A stretch of 15,540 nt of DNA from Nitrospirae bacterium RBG_13_39_12 (GTDB lineage Bacteria; Nitrospirota; Thermodesulfovibrionia; Thermodesulfovibrionales; SM23-35): NCBI GenBank assembly GCA_001805125.1, contig MHEF01000053.1, positions 1 through 15,540 on the forward strand, in the 5' to 3' direction. Below, piece after piece: positions 1-5,190 of the stretch. Numbering within the stretch: the first letter of the stretch is position 1; each line of letters starts with the position of its first letter. The translations under genes and the position numbers were made by a program. Below the pieces are notes generated by a model. That model did not search any database and had not been told where the DNA came from. It saw nothing but the letters and a program-made list of their open reading frames with translations.

Positions 1-60
1 TAATTGATCTTCAGAGATAATATTAGAGCCTATGAGCAGTTGACCTAGTTTAGCTGCCAT
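1..60 (-). CDS. PilB/GspE-type ATPase, N-terminal fragment (runs off window)
   Basis: Only the first 20 codons are inside the window. Read leftwards from an ATG at 60 they give MAAKLGQLLIGSNIISEDQL. This matches the opening of the N-terminal domain of type II secretion/type IV pilus assembly ATPases, where a short Leu-Gly-(Glu/Gln)-Leu-Leu-Ile helix is followed by an Ile-(Ser/Thr)-Glu-(Glu/Asp)-Gln-Leu helix. Family members power pilus extension or secretion from the cytoplasmic face of the inner membrane. The catalytic Walker motifs would lie outside the window, so PilB, GspE or another protein with this domain cannot be told apart. No Shine-Dalgarno is seen before the ATG; a TTGACA-type promoter lies so close that a leaderless mRNA is possible. 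The gene is divergent from the Toprim gene at 228. Confidence 0.6.
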   Translation of the reverse strand, partial: MAAKLGQLLIGSNIISEDQL

Positions 61-65
61 AATTT

Positions 66-94
66 AACATATATTAAATTTTAATGAATGTCAA
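66..94 (-). promoter_or_regulatory. Candidate sigma70-type promoter for the pilB-like gene
   Basis: On the minus strand a perfect -35 hexamer TTGACA (94 to 89) is followed after 17 nt by TATGTT (71 to 66), a 4-of-6 match to the -10 consensus. Transcription would start near 58-60, at the ATG at 60. The position is seen directly; promoter function is inferred. Confidence 0.45.
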
Positions 95-105
95 CTTAAC
101 AAAGG

Positions 106-127
106 GTTTAAAAATAAGACTTTAAAC
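106..127. repeat. Inverted repeat in the divergent intergenic region
   Basis: GTTTAAA (106-112) and TTTAAAC (121-127) are perfect 7-bp inverted arms around an 8-nt spacer. It lies between the divergent pilB-like and Toprim genes and could be an operator or a weak hairpin. Both arms are AT-rich, so chance occurrence is possible. Confidence 0.4.
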
Positions 128-157
128 ATCGAAAAATGCTCTTATCACATAATTTAA

Positions 158-189
158 AAATTCATTTTGCACAAACAGCAAATGAATTT
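158..189. repeat. Long hairpin upstream of the Toprim gene
   Basis: AAATTCATTT (158-167) and AAATGAATTT (180-189) are perfect 10-bp inverted arms. In an alternative register the stem reaches 12 bp including two G-C pairs, with one bulged T at 168 and a 7-nt loop (171-177). No long T run follows on either strand, so it is not a standard intrinsic terminator. It sits 38 bp before the ATG at 228 and could be a regulator site or a 5' structure. Confidence 0.6.
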
Positions 190-216
190 GCAATTTACAA
201 TTCTATCTTGTATTTT
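188..216 (+). promoter_or_regulatory. Candidate promoter for the Toprim-yraN pair
   Basis: TTGCAA (188-193), a 17-nt spacer and TATTTT (211-216) form a plausible -35/-10 pair. The start of transcription would fall near 223, leaving only about 5 nt before the ATG at 228. The -35 overlaps the right edge of the hairpin at 158-189, which would suit control by a bound protein. In such AT-rich DNA a chance match is a real alternative. Confidence 0.3.
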
Positions 217-227
217 AGAGATTAAAC

Positions 228-659
228 ATGATAAAAACACATAGAAATATTCCTTCAATAAGCGATATCGAGAGAGCTGAGCGCTTGAAGCTGGTTATTG
301 AAGCGTTATACGAAATAAATAAAAAAGTTCCTGTTATTGTTGAAGGCAAAAAAGATGAATTAGCTTTGCGGAAGCTCGGATTTATCGGTGAAATTATAAC
401 ACTTCACAGAGGTAAAAGCCTCTATGACTTTTGCGCTGATATTGAAGAGAGGTTCCAAAAAGTTATCATTCTTCTCGACTGGGATAAAAAAGGTAACATC
501 CTTAACAAAACCCTAACTGAAAATCTCAAAGGACACTGGGAAGAGTTTTCCTCATTCAGAGAACTTTTTAAAATACTGTGTCAGAAAGATATAAGAGATA
601 TAGAGGGGATCCCAAAGTTACTTAGGAGGCTTGAGGGGAATGAAAGCCCTTGGGAATAA
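228..659 (+). CDS. Small Toprim-domain protein (primase/UPF0292-like)
   Basis: A 143-residue protein consisting mainly of a Toprim fold. The signature is visible: Val-Ile-Val-Glu-Gly-Lys-Lys-Asp at 36-43 (conserved Glu39 and Asp43), then a beta strand ending in Asp84-Trp-Asp86-Lys-Lys-Gly89, the metal-binding DxD pair. Toprim domains act in primases, topoisomerases, RNase M5 and OLD nucleases. A stand-alone domain of this size is like the small primase-like proteins found in archaea and some bacteria, whose exact role I do not know. RNase M5 is an alternative, but its usual C-terminal region is missing. The start has only a weak AGAG upstream. The last 20 nt overlap yraN, so the two are probably co-translated. 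Residues 1-30 form a charged helix-rich lead. Confidence 0.75.
   Translation: MIKTHRNIPSISDIERAERLKLVIEALYEINKKVPVIVEGKKDELALRKLGFIGEIITLHRGKSLYDFCADIEERFQKVIILLDWDKKGNILNKTLTENLKGHWEEFSSFRELFKILCQKDIRDIEGIPKLLRRLEGNESPWE
624..629 (+). promoter_or_regulatory. Shine-Dalgarno deciding the yraN start
   Basis: A perfect AGGAGG inside the end of the Toprim gene lies 10 nt before ATG 640 but only 1 nt before the in-frame TTG at 631. Spacing favours ATG 640. Confidence 0.7.
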
Positions 660-990
660 AGGCGAAGACCTAGCGGTTAAATTCCTGAAACAAAAAGGAT
701 ATGTAATAATTATGCGAAACTACAAAACTCATGTTGGTGAAATTGATATTATTGCAAAAGACGGCAACACTATAGTTTTTGTTGAAGTAAAAACCAGAAC
801 AGACGCCACTTTTGGATATCCCTTCGAATCAGTAACCAAAAGAAAAAGAGAAAAATTAAAAAAATTAGCCTTACTATATTTGAAAAGACAGGGCAAAGAG
901 TTTCCTGTAAGATTTGATGTCCTAAGTATATTTTATATGGATAGTGGTAAAAAGGAAATCGAACATATCAAAGACGCATTTGAGGTTTGA
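640..990 (+). CDS. yraN: YraN family protein (UPF0102, nuclease-like fold)
   Basis: Using ATG 640 the protein has 116 residues, the normal size for YraN. Family landmarks are visible: Gly5-Asn-Lys-Gly-Glu-Asp near the N-terminus, Gly33-Glu34-Ile-Asp36 and Val48-Glu49-Val-Lys51-Thr-Arg53. Together these form the Glu/Asp/ExK pattern of the restriction-endonuclease-like fold. Its biological role is not firmly established; links to DNA processing come from the fold. It overlaps the end of the Toprim gene by 20 nt in another frame and converges on rplQ. In many bacteria yraN sits near rnhB or ribosomal genes, but neither rnhB nor rplS is seen here. An extended TTG start at 631 is possible but poorly spaced. 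Confidence 0.9.
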   Translation: MKALGNKGEDLAVKFLKQKGYVIIMRNYKTHVGEIDIIAKDGNTIVFVEVKTRTDATFGYPFESVTKRKREKLKKLALLYLKRQGKEFPVRFDVLSIFYMDSGKKEIEHIKDAFEV

Positions 991-1026
991 GTTTATTCTT
1001 TTCTTTATAAAACTACAAAGTTGATT
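991..1026. other. Convergent intergenic spacer without a visible terminator
   Basis: Thirty-six AT-rich bases separate the yraN and rplQ stop codons. I see no GC-rich hairpin with a T tract on either strand, so termination here would be Rho-dependent or by transcription collision, or it occurs inside the neighbouring genes. Confidence 0.5.
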
Positions 1027-1431
1027 TCACTTGTTTTTTTTATCTGATTTTGCTTCCTTGGATTTCTTCAGGTCTTCGTAATCAACAAATTCAAGCACAG
1101 CCATTGGTGCAGAGTCATTCACTCTATTTCTTGTCTGTATAATCCTCAAGTAGCCACCATTCCGTCCTGAAAACCTAGGCGCTATTTCACTGAATAATTT
1201 CGACATGACAGCTCTGTTGGGGAGAAATGTAAGTACAAGTCGTTTTGAATGTAAATCCCCCTTAATGCCAAGAGTTATTATCCTTTCAGCAATTCTTCTT
1301 ACTTCTTTTGCTTTTGCAACAGTTGTCTCTATTCTTTCGTGTTCGAACAGAGAAGTTACCAATCCCCTCAAAAGAGCTTTCCTCTGATTTGCAGATCGTC
1401 CGAATGCCCTGCCATCAATTCTGTGTCGCAT
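1027..1431 (-). CDS. rplQ: 50S ribosomal protein L17
   Basis: The last gene of the alpha block, 134 residues. It begins Met-Arg-His-Arg with the conserved RSANQRKALLRGL segment, followed by the ERIETTVAKAKEVRR helix typical of L17, and ends in a lysine-rich tail (EDLKKSKEAKSDKKNK). L17 binds 23S rRNA on the solvent side near the exit tunnel. The reading frame is open to an upstream ATG at 1464, but ATG 1431 is chosen because L17 proteins start at MRHR and GGAGGTG lies 9 nt before it. The start lies inside rpoA, giving a 17-nt overlap in another frame. Translation is therefore likely coupled to the end of rpoA. Confidence 0.97.
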   Translation of the reverse strand: MRHRIDGRAFGRSANQRKALLRGLVTSLFEHERIETTVAKAKEVRRIAERIITLGIKGDLHSKRLVLTFLPNRAVMSKLFSEIAPRFSGRNGGYLRIIQTRNRVNDSAPMAVLEFVDYEDLKKSKEAKSDKKNK

Positions 1432-2467
1432 CTTGTCCAACACCTCCGCTTTGTAATGCAACATTTTTATTTAAAGCGTCAAGGTCAACTCTCATGCCTA
1501 GGCGAAGTCCCATCCCCTGCAGTATTTCCTTTATCTCATTAAGTGATTTACGGCCAAAGTTCTTCGTTCTAAGCATTTCCTGTTCAGTTTTTTGTACGAG
1601 GTCAGCAATAGTCTTTATGTTTGCATTTTTCAAACAATTGTATGACCTTACTGAAAGCTCAAGATCTTCTACACTTTTAAGTAGATTACTATTGAATATA
1701 GGGTCCTCGCTGACCGAACGAACTAAACTTGTTTCCTCTACAGAAACACTCTCTTCTTCTTCTTCCTCTTCTTCTAGTACAAACAATTCCATATGTTCGA
1801 TTATGATAGATGCAGCTTGCGAAATTGCCTTTTCAGGGGTTACGCTGCCGTCTGTCCATATTTCCATTACAAGTCTGTCATAGTCTGTTGCCCTTCCAAC
1901 TCTTGCCTTCTCAACAATAAAATTAACCTTTTTAATAGGAGTGAAGACAGAATCAACTGCAATCATACCTACAGGAAGGCCTTCCTCTTTATTTAACTCA
2001 GCAGGTACATATCCCTTTCCTCTCCTGATATACATCTCAGCCTCAAACTTTGCATCCTTATCCAAGGTTGCAATAACCTGCTCACGATTAAGAATCTCAA
2101 AAGATGCATCTTCTTGAATATCATAACCTGTAACACTCTTAGGTCCATTTACCTTTATTGTTGCAATTTTCTTACCATTCGAATAAAGTTTGAACCTTAT
2201 TTTCTTTATGTTCAGTATTACATCAATCACATCTTCTTTGATACCTTTTATTGTAGAAAACTCATGGAGAGCTCCAGGAATCCTGACTGCTGTTACAGCT
2301 GCCCCTTCAATAGAAGAAAGCAAAATTCTCCTTAATGCATTCCCAACAGTAGTACCAAAACCACGTTCCAAAGGCTCAGCTATTAGTTTACCGTACGTAT
2401 CGCTTAGAGTTTCTTCATCAAACTTAACCGTGTCAGGGAGCTGAAAGCCTATCTTCTTTAAATCCAT
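1415..2467 (-). CDS. rpoA: DNA-directed RNA polymerase subunit alpha
   Basis: A full-length 350-residue alpha subunit. Residues 1-230 are the N-terminal dimerisation/assembly domain (EPLERGFGTTVGNALRRILL at 31-50). Residues 231-262 are an acidic linker with eight consecutive Glu (232-239). Residues 263-328 are the alpha-CTD, containing SVEDLELSVRSYNCLKNANI; Arg274 corresponds to the E. coli UP-element contact Arg265. A 22-residue tail follows the usual LGMR end and produces the 17-nt overlap with rplQ. Alpha scaffolds beta and beta' assembly and contacts promoter DNA and activators. A GAGGAGG sequence lies about 5 nt before the ATG. Unlike most junctions here, 141 bp separate it from rpsD, so independent control is possible. 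Confidence 0.99.
   Translation of the reverse strand: MDLKKIGFQLPDTVKFDEETLSDTYGKLIAEPLERGFGTTVGNALRRILLSSIEGAAVTAVRIPGALHEFSTIKGIKEDVIDVILNIKKIRFKLYSNGKKIATIKVNGPKSVTGYDIQEDASFEILNREQVIATLDKDAKFEAEMYIRRGKGYVPAELNKEEGLPVGMIAVDSVFTPIKKVNFIVEKARVGRATDYDRLVMEIWTDGSVTPEKAISQAASIIIEHMELFVLEEEEEEEESVSVEETSLVRSVSEDPIFNSNLLKSVEDLELSVRSYNCLKNANIKTIADLVQKTEQEMLRTKNFGRKSLNEIKEILQGMGLRLGMRVDLDALNKNVALQSGGVGQDATQN
1441..1447 (-). promoter_or_regulatory. Shine-Dalgarno deciding the rplQ start
   Basis: GGAGGTG on the minus strand, 9 nt before ATG 1431 and inside the rpoA 3' end. It excludes the upstream ATG at 1464 as the main start. Confidence 0.75.
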
Positions 2468-2608
2468 AAGGCCTCCTCAAATAAAATTCCAATAACAAAT
2501 CTTCCAGTTATTACGTTGATATTAATTTGTAAGCTTCTTGTCCTTTGCATTTGGAATTAAATTTTATTATAAATATACTTAATTAAAACGACCCAGAAAA
2601 AGTTATTC
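2468..2608 (-). promoter_or_regulatory. AT-rich rpsD-rpoA spacer, possible promoter and structured leader
   Basis: The region before rpoA contains a perfect TATAAT on the minus strand (2571 to 2566) but no good -35 at the right distance. Downstream, an 8-bp inverted repeat (AATTCCAA 2485-2492, TTGGAATT 2551-2558) overlaps by 2 nt a second, shorter stem (AATAAC 2491-2496, GTTATT 2507-2512). A third pairing (ACAAAT 2494-2499 with ATTTGT 2525-2530) competes with it. Alternative folds of an rpoA leader are therefore possible. No ORF and no terminator are seen. Confidence 0.35.
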
Positions 2609-3235
2609 TTATTTAGAATAGAGTTCAACTATGAGTTGTTCCTGTACAGGGAGTTGTATCTCATCACGAGACGGAATATGCAAAACCTTACCAATAAGGT
2701 TTACACTGTCGATCTCAACCCAAGCAGGTATTCCTCTATGTTCAACCTTTGATATACTTTCAATTATTTCAGGCATTTCCCTGCTTGATTCCTTTACGCT
2801 CACTAAATCTCCTCCTTTTACGGTATATGAAGGAAGATTCACTTTCTTACTATTTACAAGAATGTGGCCATGACTGATTATTTGCCTCGCTCTTCGCCTG
2901 TTAGGTGCAAAACCCATACGGTATACAATATTATCAAGACGTCTCTCAATCAGTTGAAGGAGTATTTCACCTGTAATGCCTTTCCTTCTCTCAGCTTCGT
3001 AAAAATATCTTCTGAATTGCCTTTCAAGAAGTCCATATATCTTCCTGACCTTCTGTTTTTCTCTGAGTTGAAATCCGTAGTCAGATAGTTTTCTGTATCC
3101 CTGCCCATGTTGTCCCGGAGGATATTTTCTTCTATCAACAGCACACTTATCTGTATAACACCTATCACCCTTAAGAAAAAGTTTCTCTCCTTCTCTACGG
3201 CAAATCCTGCATAAAGCACCTGTATACCTTGCCAT
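2609..3235 (-). CDS. rpsD: 30S ribosomal protein S4 (zinc-binding form)
   Basis: A 208-residue S4. The N-terminus has the zinc knuckle Cys9-X2-Cys12-X13-Cys26-X4-Cys31, which marks the C+ form of S4, followed by the PPGQHGQ segment. The S4 RNA-binding domain runs from about residue 95 to 155 (RRLDNIVYRMGFAPNRRRAR, then HILVN). S4 is a primary 16S rRNA binder that nucleates the 30S body and takes part in decoding fidelity; in several bacteria it also represses its own operon. The ATG directly follows the rpsK stop with no gap (TAAATG), and a GGAGGAGGG sequence lies inside the rpsK end. That arrangement implies coupling with rpsK. Confidence 0.99.
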   Translation of the reverse strand: MARYTGALCRICRREGEKLFLKGDRCYTDKCAVDRRKYPPGQHGQGYRKLSDYGFQLREKQKVRKIYGLLERQFRRYFYEAERRKGITGEILLQLIERRLDNIVYRMGFAPNRRRARQIISHGHILVNSKKVNLPSYTVKGGDLVSVKESSREMPEIIESISKVEHRGIPAWVEIDSVNLIGKVLHIPSRDEIQLPVQEQLIVELYSK

Positions 3236-3622
3236 TTACACCCTCCTCCTCTTTGGAGGTCTGCACCCATTATGAGGTACCGGAGTTACATCTTTTATTA
3301 GATTAATCTCCAAACCGGCTGCCTGGAGCGCCCTGATAGCAGATTCCCTACCCGCCCCTGGCCCCTTTACGAATATATCAACCTGCTTCATCCCAAAATC
3401 CATTGCTTTCTTTGCTGCAGAAGCAGCTGTTATCTGTGCTGCATAAGGAGTACCTTTCCTCGAACCTTTAAACCCTAAGTTGCCAGCACTTGCCCAGGTA
3501 ATCACTTCACCGTTTGTGTCAGTTATGGTTACTATCGTATTGTTAAAAGTAGCCTGAATATGTGCTGCGCCATAATTAATATTCTTTTTCTCTTTCTTGA
3601 TGTTTTTCTTTCCTTGAGCCAT
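3236..3622 (-). CDS. rpsK: 30S ribosomal protein S11
   Basis: A 128-residue S11. The basic N-terminus is followed by NYGAAHIQATFNNTIVTITD and the signature ending PHNGCRPPKRRRV. The Asn119-Gly120 pair is the site known in E. coli to form isoaspartate. S11 lies on the 30S platform, next to the 3' end of 16S rRNA, and helps select mRNA and tRNA in the E site. The frame is open further upstream to an ATG at 3685 inside rpsM, but family length and an AGAGG about 9 nt before it support ATG 3622. It starts 4 nt after the rpsM stop. Confidence 0.98.
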   Translation of the reverse strand: MAQGKKNIKKEKKNINYGAAHIQATFNNTIVTITDTNGEVITWASAGNLGFKGSRKGTPYAAQITAASAAKKAMDFGMKQVDIFVKGPGAGRESAIRALQAAGLEINLIKDVTPVPHNGCRPPKRRRV

Positions 3623-3626
3623 TATA

Positions 3627-4001
3627 CTATGCCTCTTTCTTTTTGCCCATAACAGCTTTTCTAGGCCCCTTACGGGTTCTTGCATTGGTTTTTGTTCTCT
3701 GACCTCTTAAAGGTAGCCCCAAACGGTGTCTCAGTCCTCTATAACTTCCTATATCTGTTAATCTTTTTATCCCCATAGATATATCACGCCTAAGATCACC
3801 TTCTACCCTGTAATCTCTTTCTATTACAGCCCTTATTCTCACAATCTCTTCATCAGTAAGATCTTTTACTCGTGTGTTAAAGTTGATGTTTGTTTCAGAT
3901 AATATTTTCTGCGAAAGGGATCTGCCTATACCAAATACTCTAGTCAAACCTATCTCTACACGCTCATTTTTTGGTAAATCAACACCTGCTATTCTTGCCA
4001 T
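3627..4001 (-). CDS. rpsM: 30S ribosomal protein S13
   Basis: A 124-residue S13 with the standard opening MARIAGVDLPKNERVEIGLT, the helix-two-turn-helix region FGIGRSLSQKIL and the basic tail segment LPLRGQRTKTNARTRKGPRK. It sits at the 30S head, contacts L5 across the subunit bridge, and its tail reaches P-site tRNA. A GAGGAGA sequence overlapping the rpmJ stop codon lies just before its ATG, so rpmJ and rpsM translation are likely linked. Nothing is unusual in length or motif content. Confidence 0.99.
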   Translation of the reverse strand: MARIAGVDLPKNERVEIGLTRVFGIGRSLSQKILSETNINFNTRVKDLTDEEIVRIRAVIERDYRVEGDLRRDISMGIKRLTDIGSYRGLRHRLGLPLRGQRTKTNARTRKGPRKAVMGKKKEA

Positions 4002-4010
4002 CTATTCTCC

Positions 4011-4124
4011 TCATCCCTGTTTCTGTTTATGCCTAGGGTTACTGCATATGACCCTTATTATCCCTCTTCTTTTTACCAATTTACACTTAGCACATATAGG
4101 CCTAACCGAAGAACGAACCTTCAT
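4011..4124 (-). CDS. rpmJ: 50S ribosomal protein L36 (zinc-binding form)
   Basis: A 37-residue gene read from ATG 4124 to TGA 4011. The product begins MKVRSSVRPICAKC and contains the complete zinc set Cys11, Cys14, Cys27 and His32, ending in the basic RHKQKQG. This is the C+ type of L36, which binds 23S rRNA near the peptidyl transferase side of the 50S. An AAGGAGTG sequence lies just upstream. It lies 19 nt after infA and 9 nt before rpsM, the normal infA-rpmJ-rpsM order. Confidence 0.98.
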   Translation of the reverse strand: MKVRSSVRPICAKCKLVKRRGIIRVICSNPRHKQKQG

Positions 4125-4143
4125 ATCCACTCCTTCTCTCTTT

Positions 4144-4362
4144 TCATTTGAATCTATATGTTATTCTTCCTTTAGTCAGGTCATATGGTGAAAGTTCCAC
4201 CGTAACTTTATCACCTGGCAATATTTTTATAAAATGCATTCTCATTTTCCCTGATACATAGGCAAGTACAATTTGACCATTTTCAAGTTCAACTTTAAAC
4301 ATTGCGTTGGGGAGTGTCTCCACAACCGTGCCTTCAACTTCTATATTATCTTCTTTTGGCAT
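4144..4362 (-). CDS. infA: Translation initiation factor IF-1
   Basis: A 72-residue single OB-fold protein, the exact usual size. It carries EGTVVETLPNAMFKVELENG, the GKMRMHFIKILPGDKV segment and the DLTKGRITYRFK ending that define bacterial IF-1. IF-1 occupies the ribosomal A site during initiation and assists IF-2 and IF-3. It lies 21 nt after map and 19 nt before rpmJ. Its Shine-Dalgarno is modest (AAGG about 4 nt before the ATG). Confidence 0.99.
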   Translation of the reverse strand: MPKEDNIEVEGTVVETLPNAMFKVELENGQIVLAYVSGKMRMHFIKILPGDKVTVELSPYDLTKGRITYRFK

Positions 4363-4383
4363 TAGCCTTGGATTTTAATCTTT

Positions 4384-5133
4384 TTAATCAATTTTAGTCA
4401 ATATGCTTGGGTTGTCTAGAGTAACAAGGATAGTATGTTCAAAATGTGCCGATAGTTTACCATCCACTGTTACTGCCGTCCATCCGTCATCCCTTATTAA
4501 AACCTCATATCCTCCTTGGTTAACCATAGGTTCTATTGCTAAAGTCATACCAGCCCTAAGCCTTGGGCCTCTCCCGGGTACTCCAAAATTCGGGATTTGT
4601 GGTTCCTCATGCAACTCACTTCCTATACCATGGCCTACAAAAGCCCTTACAACAGAAAACCCATTAGTTTCAACATGTCTCTGAATTGAATGTGAGATAT
4701 CAGAGACCCTATTACCTATTCTTGCTTTTTCAATACCTATGTAAAGTGCTTCTTCAGTTATCTTGATCAACCTTTCAGCATCTGAATGTATTCTTCCCAC
4801 TGGAAATGTATAAGCAGCATCTCCGTAAAAACCATCTTTATATACACCGAGGTCTATACTGAGTATATCCCCTTCCTTCAACACCCTGTCAGATGGTATT
4901 CCGTGAATAACCTCATTATTAACAGATGTGCATACACTTGCAGGGTAACCCCTGTATCCCTTAAAAGCAGGGATTGCATTATTTGACCTTATATATGCAT
5001 CAACAAAACTCTCTATCTCCTCGGTTGCAATACCTGGCCTTACTATATCTCTTACAGCATTAAGTGCTCTAGCAACAATATCGCATGACTTTGCTATCCG
5101 CTCTATTTCTTCTTGAGATTTTAAAATAATCAT
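4384..5133 (-). CDS. map: Methionine aminopeptidase, type I
   Basis: A 249-residue type I enzyme that removes the initiator methionine from nascent proteins at the ribosome. All five metal ligands of the pita-bread fold are identifiable: Asp94 (SIDLGVYKDG), Asp105 (YGDAAYTF), His168 (FVGHGIGSELHEEP), Glu201 (LAIEPM) and Glu231 (HFEHT). Catalytic His77 lies in NNEVIHGIP. No N-terminal zinc-finger extension is present. In many bacteria adk lies between secY and map; here only 57 nt separate them, with no adk. No Shine-Dalgarno is seen before its ATG. A 16-codon ORF ends in a 4-nt ATGA overlap with this start. Confidence 0.99.
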   Translation of the reverse strand: MIILKSQEEIERIAKSCDIVARALNAVRDIVRPGIATEEIESFVDAYIRSNNAIPAFKGYRGYPASVCTSVNNEVIHGIPSDRVLKEGDILSIDLGVYKDGFYGDAAYTFPVGRIHSDAERLIKITEEALYIGIEKARIGNRVSDISHSIQRHVETNGFSVVRAFVGHGIGSELHEEPQIPNFGVPGRGPRLRAGMTLAIEPMVNQGGYEVLIRDDGWTAVTVDGKLSAHFEHTILVTLDNPSILTKID

Positions 5134-5180
5134 ATATCTGAAAATTCTGCATCTTCATCTTTGTGCTTTCCATTTTCCAT
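5130..5180 (-). CDS. Candidate 16-residue upstream peptide before map
   Basis: A short ORF from ATG 5180 to TGA 5130 encodes MENGKHKDEDAEFSDI, a strongly hydrophilic, acidic peptide. Its stop overlaps the map ATG by 4 nt (ATGA), the classic termination-reinitiation arrangement, and map has no Shine-Dalgarno of its own. The ORF itself has an AGGAGAGG only about 14 nt upstream, inside the end of secY, which is far for efficient initiation. Short ORFs arise easily by chance, so this is a candidate only. The peptide is not recognisably a remnant of adk. Confidence 0.25.
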   Translation of the reverse strand: MENGKHKDEDAEFSDI

Positions 5181-5190
5181 CTCGGGAATA

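Noticed and set aside
228..990. Toprim plus nuclease-fold pair as an anti-phage defence system (OLD/Gabija-like)
   Set aside because: The Toprim protein has no ATPase domain and YraN is a widespread housekeeping family; no other defence genes are nearby.
1308..1883. Long plus-strand reading frame (191 codons) opposite rpoA and rplQ
   Set aside because: It is serine-rich with a run of Ser opposite the poly-Glu codons and mirrors conserved rpoA/rplQ codons; no family resemblance and no ribosome site. It is an antisense shadow.
3623..3685. Longer N-terminus for rpsK starting at 3685
   Set aside because: The extra 21 residues lie inside rpsM and do not resemble S11; ATG 3622 gives the standard protein.
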